Assembly: GCF_002863565.1 (NCBI RefSeq)
Contig: NZ_PGUW01000007.1
Location: 124,001 to 188,000 of the forward strand
Direction: 5' to 3'
Length of the DNA: 64,000 nt
Source of the DNA: Bacillus sp. V5-8f
GTDB taxonomy: Bacteria > Bacillota > Bacilli > Bacillales > DSM-1321
The position numbers were made by a program, and so were the translations under genes. Positions 43,656-53,127 of the stretch are shown piece after piece; within the stretch, counting starts at the first letter, position 1; each line of letters begins with the position of its first letter. Below the pieces are notes generated by a model. The model was given only the letters and a program-made list of their open reading frames with translations. It did not search any database and was not told the DNA's origin.

Positions 43656-45059
43656 TTAGTCTCCTTTCCGGCCGATGTCGCTAAGGCCTTGTTGTATTTT
43701 ATTTTGATAAAGAGCATGCATGTACTCAACGATTGCTCTAACGGAAGGGCGAAACTTTTCATAGCTTCCCTGATAAGCTTTAGACGGTTTGGAATTGATC
43801 TCAATCAGCCAAGGCTGCTTCTCTATATCGAGTGCCACGTCAATGCCGAGCTCTGCAAAATTTCCACTTTGGTTTTCAGATAAACTACTTGCTGTTTTCA
43901 GGGCGAGCAGGCAAATTTGCTCAAATAGTCTTTTAGCCTCGGGGTCATCAAAAGTTGAATTCAGCAATTCAAGACCATTTTTCATTTCTGCTCCCCTTGA
44001 TAGATTGGACACAATATGCCCTGCATCGCTGACCCTCGCAACAACTGATGTAATTTTCCAGGCCTGGTTTCGGTTTTTATTCAACAGAATCCTAAAGTCA
44101 ACTCTCTTGTGATCAATTTGAAGCAAATCAATCCCTTGCTGGACAATGAACGATTGTTTTTTGATTTTCCTTTTCAGGGTAGTAAACAAATCTTCTGCCT
44201 TGGAAAATAAAACATTATCCTTATTAACGGTTGATTGTTCTAATACCCAGCCTTCTCCCGTATTTGTAAGCTTACATATATTTCTCCCCTGGCTGCCGTT
44301 AGAAGGTTTCACATACACATTTTGATGACGTTCCAGAAAGTCGGCAAAATCCTTGTCTTCCTGAAAAGGGATAGTTTCCGGCAAATACGGCAGGAGCTGT
44401 TCATTTTTAATCAGGGCTTCATGTACGTCAAGCTTAGAAAGGAAACCGAGATTAAACATGGGTATATCCATTCTATCTAAACGGTTCTGATACTCCTGGA
44501 AGAGCATTGTTTTTTCCTTTGCTCGGGAATGGATCCTGTTGTAGACAACATCCGGGACAGGAAGTACCGTTTGTTCCCATTTTCCCGCTTTGAGAAGGTA
44601 GCCTTTCACCGCTGTTGATTCTTGCTCTGGCTCGAGCAGATGTACATAAAAGGGAAATCCTTTTTCTTCACAAAAAGATTGTATTTCCTGAAAGAAAGGC
44701 TCCATTGATCCAAATGTTCCTTCTCTTTTCCCAATAGGGTAATCACTTAAAATTGATAAGAATGGACCGATCGCAATCTCTTTGGTTTGCTTGCAAAAGG
44801 TTACTTGAACTGGAAAGGATAATGCCGGCAATGACAAGCTCTGTCCGGTATTACGTGAAATGATAATAAGCGGCTGCTCGGCGGAAAACGGGCGCACTAG
44901 CAGTGGAATCCGTTTCGCACCTGCTTTCAATACTATCTCTTCACCGCCATTTAATTTCCATTTAGAAAGCATTGATAGTTCTATTTGTATAATAGGTGTA
45001 TGGTCCTCAATTAAGGATTCCTCGAATATGATCAGGACCTTGGCATTACTAATGTTCAT
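43656..45059 (-). CDS. YheC/YheD-family spore coat-associated ATP-grasp protein (third paralogue)
   Basis: A 467-residue paralogue and first gene of the run. The ATP-grasp part has VYVKPSNGSQGRNICKL, SFIVQQGIDLLQIDHKRVDF and PWLIEINSKPSKAYQG; the N-terminal ~190 residues include GPFLSILSDYPIGKREGTF. B. subtilis has two such genes here (yheC and yheD), so this lineage carries a tandem extra copy. Divergent from yheA with a 279-base gap that shows no other gene. Confidence 0.86.
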   Translation of the reverse strand: MNISNAKVLIIFEESLIEDHTPIIQIELSMLSKWKLNGGEEIVLKAGAKRIPLLVRPFSAEQPLIIISRNTGQSLSLPALSFPVQVTFCKQTKEIAIGPFLSILSDYPIGKREGTFGSMEPFFQEIQSFCEEKGFPFYVHLLEPEQESTAVKGYLLKAGKWEQTVLPVPDVVYNRIHSRAKEKTMLFQEYQNRLDRMDIPMFNLGFLSKLDVHEALIKNEQLLPYLPETIPFQEDKDFADFLERHQNVYVKPSNGSQGRNICKLTNTGEGWVLEQSTVNKDNVLFSKAEDLFTTLKRKIKKQSFIVQQGIDLLQIDHKRVDFRILLNKNRNQAWKITSVVARVSDAGHIVSNLSRGAEMKNGLELLNSTFDDPEAKRLFEQICLLALKTASSLSENQSGNFAELGIDVALDIEKQPWLIEINSKPSKAYQGSYEKFRPSVRAIVEYMHALYQNKIQQGLSDIGRKGD

Positions 45060-45338
45060 AGGTTTCCCCGTCCTGCGCTATGGTTTTATTTTTAATAGAG
45101 TGAGTTGGGCAAAAGCGGATATTTCATCTTATGTAAAGCAGGTTTAAAAAGTGACATAATGAATCACGCCGATAAAGGGCCTGGAACTTTCTGTTTTTCC
45201 ATGGCATATGGTGGGATAAAAGGGTATTATGTTTGCTAACAATAACAAGCATCCGTTGGTATGTGCATAAAGGTGTATTTCGGTATATGTTTTGGTATAG
45301 TTTAATGGATCATCGCAAATGAATGAGGAGGAAATATA

Positions 45339-45695
45339 ATGAGTTCAAATTTATATGATGTAGCGTATAACATGGAAAGGGCGGTAAGAGGAAGCAAGGA
45401 ATATGCAGAGTTAAAGAGCCTGTATGATCATGTAAATGCTGATCCTTCCGCAAGAGGGATGTTTGAAAATTTCCGCCAAATTCAGATGAGGCTCCAACAA
45501 AAACAAATGATGGGGCAGGAAATCATGCCTGAGGAAGTTGAACAGGCACAAAAAACGGTGGCCCTTGTCCAACAGCATCCGATCATCTCAAAATTGATGC
45601 AAGCGGAACAAAGAATGAGCATGGTTATCGCTGAACTAAACACAATCATTATGAAGCCCCTTGAAGAACTTTATGGCGCGCCGGAACAACAATAA
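45339..45695 (+). CDS. yheA: YlbF/YmcA-family protein YheA
   Basis: A 118-residue helical protein with LYDVAYNMERAVRGSKEYA and QAQKTVALVQQHPIISKLM and the ending IIMKPLEELYGAPEQ, nearly identical in layout to B. subtilis YheA (UPF0342, YlbF superfamily). Relatives YlbF/YmcA/YaaT form a complex affecting RNase Y and Spo0A phosphorylation; YheA's own role is unknown. GAGGAGG precedes the ATG. Confidence 0.9.
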   Translation: MSSNLYDVAYNMERAVRGSKEYAELKSLYDHVNADPSARGMFENFRQIQMRLQQKQMMGQEIMPEEVEQAQKTVALVQQHPIISKLMQAEQRMSMVIAELNTIIMKPLEELYGAPEQQ

Positions 45696-45705
45696 GGAAT
45701 AATGG

Positions 45706-45736
45706 AACACTGCCTGCAGAATGGCAGTGTTTTTTT
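45706..45736 (+). terminator. Intrinsic terminator of yheA
   Basis: AACACTGCC (45706-45714) / GGCAGTGTT (45723-45731) stem with a T run, 11 bases after the stop. Confidence 0.9.
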
Positions 45737-45923
45737 ATGGATGCTTCAAACAGCAAATAAATAAAAATCTCATGAAAATGTTCATCGTTGGATTTTCCAT
45801 TAATATGCGGGTGCTTCCGTTATACATCGGGGCTGAACCAGATTATTCTCCGTTTTAGCTGTTCTATCAATTAAAAATGACTCATAAAGATGGAATAGGA
45901 TACTACAGATGGGAGAGATCAGC

Positions 45924-46790
45924 ATGGTCTACCGTATGCTAGCGGTCAATATAGATGGAACTCTGCTTCAATCAAATGGCCGAATGAATAAATTGACAAA
46001 AGATGCGATTGAATATGTCCACCGAAAGGATGTTCAGGTCGCACTCGTAACTTCCAGGAACTTTTATTCTGCAAAAAAAGTAGCGAAAGCATTAAAAATA
46101 AACCCCACTCTTGTAGCCCATCAAGGTGCTTTTGTAGGAACGAACATCCAAAAACCACTTTATGTGTCAAGAATGCCGGAGAAGTTGACTTTGGAGATTG
46201 TCCAGCTGCTTGAAAAGGTGGAGTGCCAAATTCAGGTTTCCCATGAAAAGTTTATCCTGGGCAATAGGGTCAACCTGCCGGAAAACTTGCTTGGAAGAGC
46301 GGTTATGTTTATGAATGAGCAAAATATCTTTTCACAGCATTATGTCGATTCGGTTAGTGAAGAGCTTGCCAAAAAGCCGGTTGCGCCACCGAAAATCGAC
46401 GTTTTGTTCAATAGTGATAGAGACAAAGAAGATTTATTCAGCCTAATTGCTGATATGTTTCCGGAAGTTCACCCCATCAGCCGTATGGGAATGAGTCTAA
46501 GCATTGTACCAAAAGGTGTGTCTAAGTGGACTGGTTTATTGCATCTAGCCAACCAGTTAAAAATTAAGCCTTCACAAATCGTTACAATCGGCGATAGCTT
46601 GGATGATATGGAAATGATTACAGAATCGGGTCTTGGAGTTGCGATGGGCAATGCACCCTTTGAACTCAAAAAAGCGGCAAAGTGGGTGACCCGCTCGAAT
46701 GATGAAAATGGGGTAGCCTATATGCTAAAGGAATTTTTCCGAAAACAGCATCCAATAGCATTTTTGGAAAAAATGAATATTTTAAAATGA
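45924..46790 (+). CDS. yhaX: Cof-type HAD-family protein YhaX, nucleophile Asp replaced
   Basis: A 288-residue Cof/HAD protein, the same length as B. subtilis YhaX. Motif I, normally DxDGT, reads NIDGT (Asn9), so the phospho-accepting Asp is missing; B. subtilis YhaX also has Asn there. Motif III/IV regions are intact: VPKGVSKWTGL and IGDSLDDMEMI. ATG 45924 has GGGAGA at seven bases; ATG 45909 overlaps it. YhaX is a sporulation-expressed protein in B. subtilis, and hemZ lies nearby here as there. It is probably not an ordinary phosphatase. Confidence 0.88.
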   Translation: MVYRMLAVNIDGTLLQSNGRMNKLTKDAIEYVHRKDVQVALVTSRNFYSAKKVAKALKINPTLVAHQGAFVGTNIQKPLYVSRMPEKLTLEIVQLLEKVECQIQVSHEKFILGNRVNLPENLLGRAVMFMNEQNIFSQHYVDSVSEELAKKPVAPPKIDVLFNSDRDKEDLFSLIADMFPEVHPISRMGMSLSIVPKGVSKWTGLLHLANQLKIKPSQIVTIGDSLDDMEMITESGLGVAMGNAPFELKKAAKWVTRSNDENGVAYMLKEFFRKQHPIAFLEKMNILK

Positions 46791-46794
46791 TTAC

Positions 46795-46834
46795 AAACGC
46801 CCAACGGTCCTAAGGTTCCGTAGGGCGTTTTTTT
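46795..46834 (+). terminator. Intrinsic terminator of yhaX
   Basis: AAACGCCCAACGG (46795-46807) / CCGTAGGGCGTTT (46818-46830) stem with one A-A bulge and T tail, directly after the stop. Confidence 0.9.
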
Positions 46835-46901
46835 GTAGTCTTAAACATAGATTTACACTCATTTCCATAAACTATGACCATTCTAACCGAAAGGAATGGA
46901 A

Positions 46902-47153
46902 ATGATGGATACGATTGATCCAAAGAATGCTAAGACAGGCGATGAGGTATATGTCATTTATAACAATCCTCATACACCGACCGTCTCGAATGTCCGCGCT
47001 GCGGAAATTGTTCCGCACCCGAAGGACCCGAATGCGTTAGCGTTGTTTCTTAATGACACCTTCCATGTAATAGAGGATGATGATGCTTTGTTCACATCGG
47101 AAGCAGCGGCAGAAAGGGCATTCCAGGAATTATATGAGGAGGATAAGCTTTAA
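46902..47153 (+). CDS. SplA-like small regulatory protein
   Basis: An acidic protein of 83-85 residues. GDEVYVIYNNPHTPTVSNVR followed by AEIVPHPKDPNALALFLNDT resembles B. subtilis SplA, the small repressor in front of spore photoproduct lyase. AAAGGA fits ATG 46902 better than ATG 46896. No splB gene adjoins, so the regulated target is unclear. Family assignment is from memory of the SplA sequence. Confidence 0.6.
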   Translation: MMDTIDPKNAKTGDEVYVIYNNPHTPTVSNVRAAEIVPHPKDPNALALFLNDTFHVIEDDDALFTSEAAAERAFQELYEEDKL

Positions 47154-47161
47154 ATCTGCAC

Positions 47162-47193
47162 AAAAAACAGGCCCTGAAAGGGCCTGTTTTTTT
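47162..47193. terminator. Bidirectional terminator between SplA-like and DinB-like genes
   Basis: CAGGCCC (47168-47174) / GGGCCTG (47180-47186) stem flanked by A6 on one side and T7 on the other, so it works for both convergent genes. Confidence 0.9.
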
Positions 47194-47198
47194 AACAC

Positions 47199-47654
47199 TT
47201 ATTTTTTAAGAAAACGTGCCATCGCATGAATTTGGCCTAGATGGTTGGCTTCATGATAGACAGCCATGCTGGCAAGTTCACCGAAAGTTGTTAGTCCCAT
47301 AAAAGGCTGTTTTAATGGTTGTTGAAGACTTTCAGCAGGGATTTCTTTTAGTCGGCCTGCCTGCTCCTTAAGCTGTTCTGTAAGCAGCTCGACCGTAGGG
47401 GCATCAACCTGCCAGTCAGCAGGCTTGGTTCCATTTCCGAATAAACCCAGGTAATTTTCAGGAAGGTGGCTTGATTTTTTCGGATAGCCAAACATGAACT
47501 GCTCTGTCGTAGTGAGCACATGGCCAATATGCCAGTGAATTGTATTATTGAACCCTTGTGGCTGGATATCCATAATTTCAGTGTTGATACTTCCTAGCTC
47601 CTTTATGAAATTATTTCTTGTTAATTGATATTGCTTGAATAAAAGCTCACTCAT
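47199..47654 (-). CDS. DinB-family protein
   Basis: A 151-residue four-helix DinB/YfiT-type protein. The metal-ligand histidines appear in NTIHWHIGHVL and YHEANHLGQIHAM. Family members are metal-dependent thiol S-transferases or of unknown function and are often damage- or stress-induced. Monocistronic; the ATG lies downstream of an AGGGGAT-type site. Confidence 0.85.
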   Translation of the reverse strand: MSELLFKQYQLTRNNFIKELGSINTEIMDIQPQGFNNTIHWHIGHVLTTTEQFMFGYPKKSSHLPENYLGLFGNGTKPADWQVDAPTVELLTEQLKEQAGRLKEIPAESLQQPLKQPFMGLTTFGELASMAVYHEANHLGQIHAMARFLKK

Positions 47655-47853
47655 TCTTAAAACATCCCCTCTTATTAAATAAAGTACCTTTATCTATTTC
47701 TAGCTGATCATAAAAAAACCTGCCACCAGTTTCCAAGTTTTAAAACTGTTTTAACAGAAGCCGAAGCACTTTGGGTTTCGCTAGTTAGTTATAACAATTC
47801 GTAGTATAATACCGGAAGCTACATTAAAAATCTCAAGCAGATAGGTGATGTTC

Positions 47854-49368
47854 TTGCGTATTGAAATACAAGGGCTGGAAGATGAGCGTTTTCACCGGCC
47901 GCTTCAAAATATAGCCAACCTGTTTTTCGAAGAAACCGAAATCCTTCTTTCAAACGGAGAGGACGCCGATTTACAGGTTGAATTTAAATGGGAAGCTTCC
48001 GATTCAATTTTTGCACGGGCTTTACTTTTAGTTAAAGATCCCGCTGAACAGTATGAATCTAACCATAGAATAGATATTTCACCTGACTTAACGGATAAAG
48101 AATTATTTCAACACGTGAAACGGGCCGTGTCCTATGTTTTTGTCAATGTACTGCAGGATATGACTGGCATAAATCAGAAATGGGGGATTTTAACAGGGGT
48201 CCGTCCGACCAAGCTTCTTCACCGGAAAGTGCAGCAAGGTATACCTGCTCCAGTAGCCCATAAACAATTAGCGGAAGATTATATGATTTCCCAGGAAAAA
48301 GTTGAGTTGATGCAGAAAATCGTCGACCGCCAATTAGCTGTTGTCCCTGACTTGTATTCCTTAAATAGTGAGGTTAGCATTTATATCGGGATTCCGTTTT
48401 GCCCGACAAAATGCGCTTACTGTACATTTCCAGCTTATGCGATAAATGGCCGGCAAGGTTCTGTGAATTCCTTCCTTGGAGGCCTTCATTACGAGATGAG
48501 GGAAGTCGGCAAGTGGTTAAAAGAAAATGATATAAATATAACAACGATCTACTATGGCGGCGGTACACCCACAAGCATTACGGCTGAAGAAATGGATATG
48601 CTTTATGAAGAAATGTATGCTTCCTTCCCGGATGTAGAGAACGTAAGGGAAATAACGGTAGAAGCCGGCAGGCCGGACACAATTACCCCTGAGAAACTGG
48701 AGGTACTGAAAAAGTGGAATATTGACCGGATTAGCGTCAACCCGCAGTCATACATCCAGGAAACATTGAAGGCAATAGGCCGCCACCATACGGTTCAAGA
48801 AACTATAGATAAATTCCACCTTTCACGCAGTATGGGGATGAACAATATTAATATGGATTTGATTATCGGCCTCCCAGGGGAGGAACTGCCGGAATTCAGG
48901 ACTACCCTGGAAGAAACAGAGAAGTTGATGCCGGAATCACTGACAGTCCACACTCTTTCTTTTAAACGCGCTTCGGAAATGACGCGGAACAAACAAAAGT
49001 ATAAAGTGGCTTCAAGGGAAGAAGTGGAGAAAATGATGGATGCCGCCGAAGGGTGGACCGCCGCACATGGCTACACTCCCTATTATTTGTACCGTCAAAA
49101 GAATATCCTGGGGAACCTGGAGAACGTCGGCTACTCAATCGCGGGCCAGGAAAGCATATATAACATCATGATCATGGAAGAGCAGCAAACCATTATCGGC
49201 TTGGGATGCGGGGCCTCAAGCAAGTTTGTGCACCCAGTAACAGGGAAGATCATGCAATTTGCAAACCCAAAGGATCCAAAATCATACAATGATAATTTTA
49301 AGCATTACACCCATAAGAAAATAGAAATACTTGATGAATTGTTTAAAAAAGAAAACTTCCAGGCTTAG
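47854..49368 (+). CDS. hemZ: Coproporphyrinogen dehydrogenase HemZ (radical SAM)
   Basis: A ~504-residue HemN-like radical SAM enzyme. The [4Fe-4S] motif is CPTKCAYC within SIYIGIPFCP, followed by IYYGGGTPTSITAEE and LIIGLPGEELPEF. TTG 47854 is chosen: AGGTG is six bases upstream and the resulting N-terminus aligns with B. subtilis HemZ (MQIKIEG). Earlier GTG/ATG codons overlap the site. HemZ acts in oxygen-independent haem synthesis, though some members have unproven activity. Confidence 0.92.
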   Translation: MRIEIQGLEDERFHRPLQNIANLFFEETEILLSNGEDADLQVEFKWEASDSIFARALLLVKDPAEQYESNHRIDISPDLTDKELFQHVKRAVSYVFVNVLQDMTGINQKWGILTGVRPTKLLHRKVQQGIPAPVAHKQLAEDYMISQEKVELMQKIVDRQLAVVPDLYSLNSEVSIYIGIPFCPTKCAYCTFPAYAINGRQGSVNSFLGGLHYEMREVGKWLKENDINITTIYYGGGTPTSITAEEMDMLYEEMYASFPDVENVREITVEAGRPDTITPEKLEVLKKWNIDRISVNPQSYIQETLKAIGRHHTVQETIDKFHLSRSMGMNNINMDLIIGLPGEELPEFRTTLEETEKLMPESLTVHTLSFKRASEMTRNKQKYKVASREEVEKMMDAAEGWTAAHGYTPYYLYRQKNILGNLENVGYSIAGQESIYNIMIMEEQQTIIGLGCGASSKFVHPVTGKIMQFANPKDPKSYNDNFKHYTHKKIEILDELFKKENFQA

Positions 49369-49382
49369 TTCTGGAAGTTTTC
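49351..49382. terminator. Bidirectional terminator between hemZ and the amidinotransferase gene
   Basis: GAAAACTTCCAG (49351-49362) / CTGGAAGTTTTC (49371-49382) perfect stem overlapping the hemZ stop; the minus side also has a T-rich tail for the convergent gene. Confidence 0.85.
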
Positions 49383-49412
49383 TTGTTGCTGCCATTTCCT
49401 GGACTTTATATA

Positions 49413-50276
49413 TTAATTAGAACGCTCCCGCAAAATTGGCATCGTACAGCAACGGAAAGAGCCACCAGATTTAATGATCTCAGTAATGTCTACTTCAATC
49501 ACATCATACCCCCGCTCTCTTAGCTGTTTATTCACGTTTTTATTTACCGGAAGGCTTAACACCTTTTTATTGCCAATGGAAAGTACGTTAGTTCCAAGCG
49601 TGAATTGCTCCTCATCCGTTACTTCTATCAAGTTGTAACGTGTGGCGAGGAATTCTCGTTCCTCCTTGCTGATAACGTCAGGGAAAATAAGAGCATCTTC
49701 AGGGGATAAAACGTTAAACACACAGTCTAAATGTAGATATTTAGCTTCAAATGGTACCGCTACTACCTCGAACTCAGGAAGCAATGAGTCTAGATGCTTG
49801 ATCGCATCAATATGAGTGCGGTTGCTGATGCCGACAAATACCGTATCCCTATCTATAATGACATCACCACCCTCAATTCGGTCTTTAAGGAGATCCTTGT
49901 GTGGAATTTGTTTTTCTTCGAGCCACTTCTTCAGTAATCCCTCTTCTCCCTGCCGGACCGGGCTGGCCATTTCTGCCACAAAGACTGTATTTCCAAGCGT
50001 AAAGCCAATATCACGGGTAAAAACCTGTTCCGGGTATTTACTTTGGGGAGGAAGGAGGATTACGTCTACTCTGTGTTCCTTTAGAACGCTTACAAAATTT
50101 TCATGCTGCTTCATTGCTGTTTCAATATGGATGCCTTCATCTTTAAAATGCTCTTGGGTTTCGTTTATTACTTCTCGGATCGTCATGTATTGGGGCTGGC
50201 ATAGAACCACCCGTTTCAATTGATCATATTCGCTGTAGCAGTAGGCCATGGTTTGTTTATCTTGATATGTGGTCAT
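49413..50276 (-). CDS. Amidinotransferase/dimethylarginine-dimethylaminohydrolase family protein (YkgA-like)
   Basis: A 287-residue guanidino-group-modifying enzyme. It has VFTRDIGFTLG, RIEGGDVI, KYLHLDCVFNVL (catalytic His) and the C-terminal SGGSFRCCTMPI (catalytic Cys). These match arginine-deiminase-superfamily members annotated as DDAH or amidinotransferase in Bacillus (YkgA). Whether it hydrolyses arginine, a methylarginine or another guanidine cannot be told. Monocistronic, GGAGGG before the ATG. Confidence 0.88.
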   Translation of the reverse strand: MTTYQDKQTMAYCYSEYDQLKRVVLCQPQYMTIREVINETQEHFKDEGIHIETAMKQHENFVSVLKEHRVDVILLPPQSKYPEQVFTRDIGFTLGNTVFVAEMASPVRQGEEGLLKKWLEEKQIPHKDLLKDRIEGGDVIIDRDTVFVGISNRTHIDAIKHLDSLLPEFEVVAVPFEAKYLHLDCVFNVLSPEDALIFPDVISKEEREFLATRYNLIEVTDEEQFTLGTNVLSIGNKKVLSLPVNKNVNKQLRERGYDVIEVDITEIIKSGGSFRCCTMPILRERSN

Positions 50277-50486
50277 AGTGCCCTCCTGAATGCTTAATTC
50301 ACCTATACTATTTCCTTAATTACAGGGGAAAAAACCTTTTTCATCCGGGTTTCGTTTTAACTTCCAACTCAGATTTTTTTAAAAATTCTCAAATAGTAAA
50401 AAGGAATTACGAAGAATGAATCGAATTTATTAAAGGAAGTGCAATACAATCACATGAAAGCGTTTACGAATAGGGGGAAGATGAAC

Positions 50487-52103
50487 ATGATGAACACTCC
50501 ATTGATTATGACGCAAATGATTGAACGGGCAGAAAAGTATTATCCAAAAAAATATGTTGTTTCGCGTACAGATGGTGGAATCAACAAATTTACATACCGG
50601 CAAATTGCGGAACGTACCAGAAGGCTGGCTAGCTCGCTCGAAAAGCTGGGAATGGAAAGAGGCGACCGCATTGGCACGCTTGCATGGAACCATCACCGCC
50701 ACCTGGAGGCCTATTTTGCAATTCCGTGTTCCGGAGCTGTTTTGCATACTATTAATTTTAGACTTTCTCCGCAGCATGTTTCTTATATTATAAATCATGC
50801 CGAAGATAAGATACTTTTGCTTGATGCTGACGTAATCCCCCTAATTGAAGGAATTCAAGATTCACTTCAAAATGTGAAGGGCTATATCATCATGACGGAT
50901 TCGAAAGAATTGCCTGAAACAAAGTTATCACCTGTATATCACTATGAACAGCTGATTTCTGATGGAGACCCAACTCATCAGTTTGTACAGGATCTTGATG
51001 AAAATTCACCTGCTGGAATGTGCTATACATCTGCGACGACCGGAAACCCAAAGGGTGTGGTATATTCACATAGGGGAACGGTTCTGCACAGCTTGGGTCT
51101 TGGATTAGTTGATAATTTTGGAATATGTGAAAGGGATACTGCCATGCCGGTAGTCCCGATGTTTCACGTCAATGCCTGGGGCTTGCCATTTGCAGGAGTT
51201 TGGTTCGGAAGCAACCTGGTAATGCCAGGTCCATACTTTACACCTAAAATCCTAGCAGAACTCATTGAATCTGAGAGGGTTACGCTAACGGCCGGTGTAC
51301 CGACTGTTTGGTTGGGGCTATTGAAAGAACTTGCGGAAAAAGAATATGATACAAGCAGCCTAAGAGCAGTGATTTGTGGTGGGTCGGCAGCTCCAAAAAG
51401 CATGATTAAGACGTTCGAACAGAAATATAATATTCCATTTATACATGCTTATGGCATGACAGAAACAAGTCCTATGGTGTTTACTTCCCAGTTGAAAAGC
51501 TATCATGATGAATTAGAAGAAGATGAAAAGTATGAATTAAAGGCAAAACAAGGCTTGACGGTTGCCTGTATTGATATAAAGGTGCTTGGCCAAAATGGGG
51601 AAGTAAAAAATGATGGAAAAGAAATGGGTGAATTGCTCATTCGAGGACCATGGATTGCCAGTGAATATTACCAGGATGAAAGAACAGAAGGTGCGTTTAG
51701 AGATGGCTGGCTATATACCGGAGACGTTGTAACCGTTGATGAAGACGGGTTTGTAAAGATCGTTGACAGAACAAAGGATTTAATTAAGAGCGGAGGCGAA
51801 TGGATTTCTTCCGTTGATTTAGAAAATGCGTTAATGGCCCATGAAGCTGTGTTTGAGGCAGCAGTTATCGCTGTCCCACATGACAAATGGCAGGAACGTC
51901 CCGTTGCTTGTGTAGTGCTGCACGAGCCATATAAAGGAAAGGTTTCAAAAGAGGAAATCATTGAATTCCTAACGCCTCAATTTGCAAAGTGGTGGCTTCC
52001 GGATGATGTTCTTTTCCTTGAGGAAATTCCAAAAACCGGTGTAGGAAAGTTCTTGAAAATGGCGCTGCGTGAACAAATTCAAGGAAAATATGCAAAGCAA
52101 TAA
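50487..52103 (+). CDS. Long-chain fatty-acid-CoA ligase (AMP-binding family)
   Basis: An acyl-adenylating enzyme of about 538 residues. P-loop-like A3 motif CYTSATTGNPKGVVYSHRG, A5 YGMTETSPM, A7 GWLYTGDV, A8 RTKDLIKSGGEWIS and A10 lysine in PKTGVGKFLK are all intact. GGGGGA suits ATG 50487 better than 50481 or the upstream frame. It probably activates medium- or long-chain fatty acids for beta-oxidation together with the following enoyl-CoA hydratase. Confidence 0.9.
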   Translation: MMNTPLIMTQMIERAEKYYPKKYVVSRTDGGINKFTYRQIAERTRRLASSLEKLGMERGDRIGTLAWNHHRHLEAYFAIPCSGAVLHTINFRLSPQHVSYIINHAEDKILLLDADVIPLIEGIQDSLQNVKGYIIMTDSKELPETKLSPVYHYEQLISDGDPTHQFVQDLDENSPAGMCYTSATTGNPKGVVYSHRGTVLHSLGLGLVDNFGICERDTAMPVVPMFHVNAWGLPFAGVWFGSNLVMPGPYFTPKILAELIESERVTLTAGVPTVWLGLLKELAEKEYDTSSLRAVICGGSAAPKSMIKTFEQKYNIPFIHAYGMTETSPMVFTSQLKSYHDELEEDEKYELKAKQGLTVACIDIKVLGQNGEVKNDGKEMGELLIRGPWIASEYYQDERTEGAFRDGWLYTGDVVTVDEDGFVKIVDRTKDLIKSGGEWISSVDLENALMAHEAVFEAAVIAVPHDKWQERPVACVVLHEPYKGKVSKEEIIEFLTPQFAKWWLPDDVLFLEEIPKTGVGKFLKMALREQIQGKYAKQ

Positions 52104-52116
52104 AATGGACTCCGCG

Positions 52117-52146
52117 AAAGGAGATGGATCATCATCTCCTTTTTCG
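52117..52146 (+). terminator. Intrinsic terminator of the acyl-CoA ligase gene
   Basis: AAAGGAGATG (52117-52126) / CATCTCCTTT (52133-52142) stem with a T tail. Confidence 0.88.
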
Positions 52147-52252
52147 TGCTAATAATCGCTGAAATTTTCACTAAAAATTCTATTTTTTCTTTTTATTCTA
52201 ATAAAAGAAACGTTATAATTAGAGAGAATCAATGTTAGAGGAGGAACGATCA

Positions 52253-53059
52253 TTGGGAATTGAATCTGCTTCCGCGCAGGAGACCGTTGTGGTCACATAT
52301 TCGGGAAGGACAGCTACAGTGGAGATGAACCGTCCTGAATCGATGAATGCTATGAATGAAGGGATGCTCCGGGAACTCGTGAGTGCCCTGAAGGAAATCA
52401 CCCTCAATGATGATGTGGATATTGTTGTTATAAAGGGTAAAGGGAAAGCGTTTTCTTCTGGCGGTGATATCAAAATGATGCTTTCATCTACAGGTGAAGA
52501 AGGTGAAGCCAGCTTCAATTCTTTGATGGATTGCATTACAGAATTGGTGACAACGCTTTATTTTATGCCAAAACTCACGATTTGCGGCATCCATGGAGCA
52601 GCCGCAGGACTTGGCTTAAGCATCGCCTTGGCAACAGATTATATCATTGCGGAGCCTGAAAGCAAAATTGCTATGAATTTTATCGGCATCGGGCTGATTC
52701 CTGACGGTGGCGGACATTTCTTCCTTGAAAGAAGGCTAGGCGAAGTCCAGGCAAAGGAATTGATTTGGGAAGGAAAAGTTATGAGGGCACCGGAAGCACT
52801 TGAAAAGGGTTTAATTCATGAGGTAGCTTCCGAAACATTGGATAAGTCCATTCAAACGAAGCTGGAAAAGTGGCTGTCAAGCCCAATCCAAGCTATGATC
52901 AAGACAAAGAAGATACTTGGGGAAAAGAATCGTCCGCTTTTATTGAAAATGCTCGAGCTTGAGAAAAATGCACAAATGAAAATGCGAAAGACAAACGACC
53001 ACCAAGAAGGAATCCGTGCGTTTGTTGAAAAGAGAAAACCGAACTTTACGGGAAGATAA
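52253..53059 (+). CDS. Enoyl-CoA hydratase/isomerase family protein (YhaR-like)
   Basis: A 268-residue crotonase-fold protein. Oxyanion-hole segments are FSSGGDIKMM and GIHGAAAGLGLSIALATD; the catalytic-Glu region reads IGLIPDGGGHFFLERRLG, where one expected Glu position is Asp/Gly, so hydratase activity is not assured. TTG 52253 has GAGGAGG eight bases upstream; the ATG at 52232 overlaps the site. It corresponds to B. subtilis yhaR in position and length. Confidence 0.88.
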   Translation: MGIESASAQETVVVTYSGRTATVEMNRPESMNAMNEGMLRELVSALKEITLNDDVDIVVIKGKGKAFSSGGDIKMMLSSTGEEGEASFNSLMDCITELVTTLYFMPKLTICGIHGAAAGLGLSIALATDYIIAEPESKIAMNFIGIGLIPDGGGHFFLERRLGEVQAKELIWEGKVMRAPEALEKGLIHEVASETLDKSIQTKLEKWLSSPIQAMIKTKKILGEKNRPLLLKMLELEKNAQMKMRKTNDHQEGIRAFVEKRKPNFTGR

Positions 53060-53066
53060 TAAGGCG

Positions 53067-53093
53067 GCCGGCACAGGTAGTGCCGGCTTTTTT
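53067..53093 (+). terminator. Intrinsic terminator of the enoyl-CoA hydratase gene
   Basis: GCCGGCAC (53067-53074) / GTGCCGGC (53080-53087) stem followed by six T residues. Confidence 0.92.
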
Positions 53094-53127
53094 GGCTGCG
53101 CTTACATTATTTCCGAATCCTTAAGAC

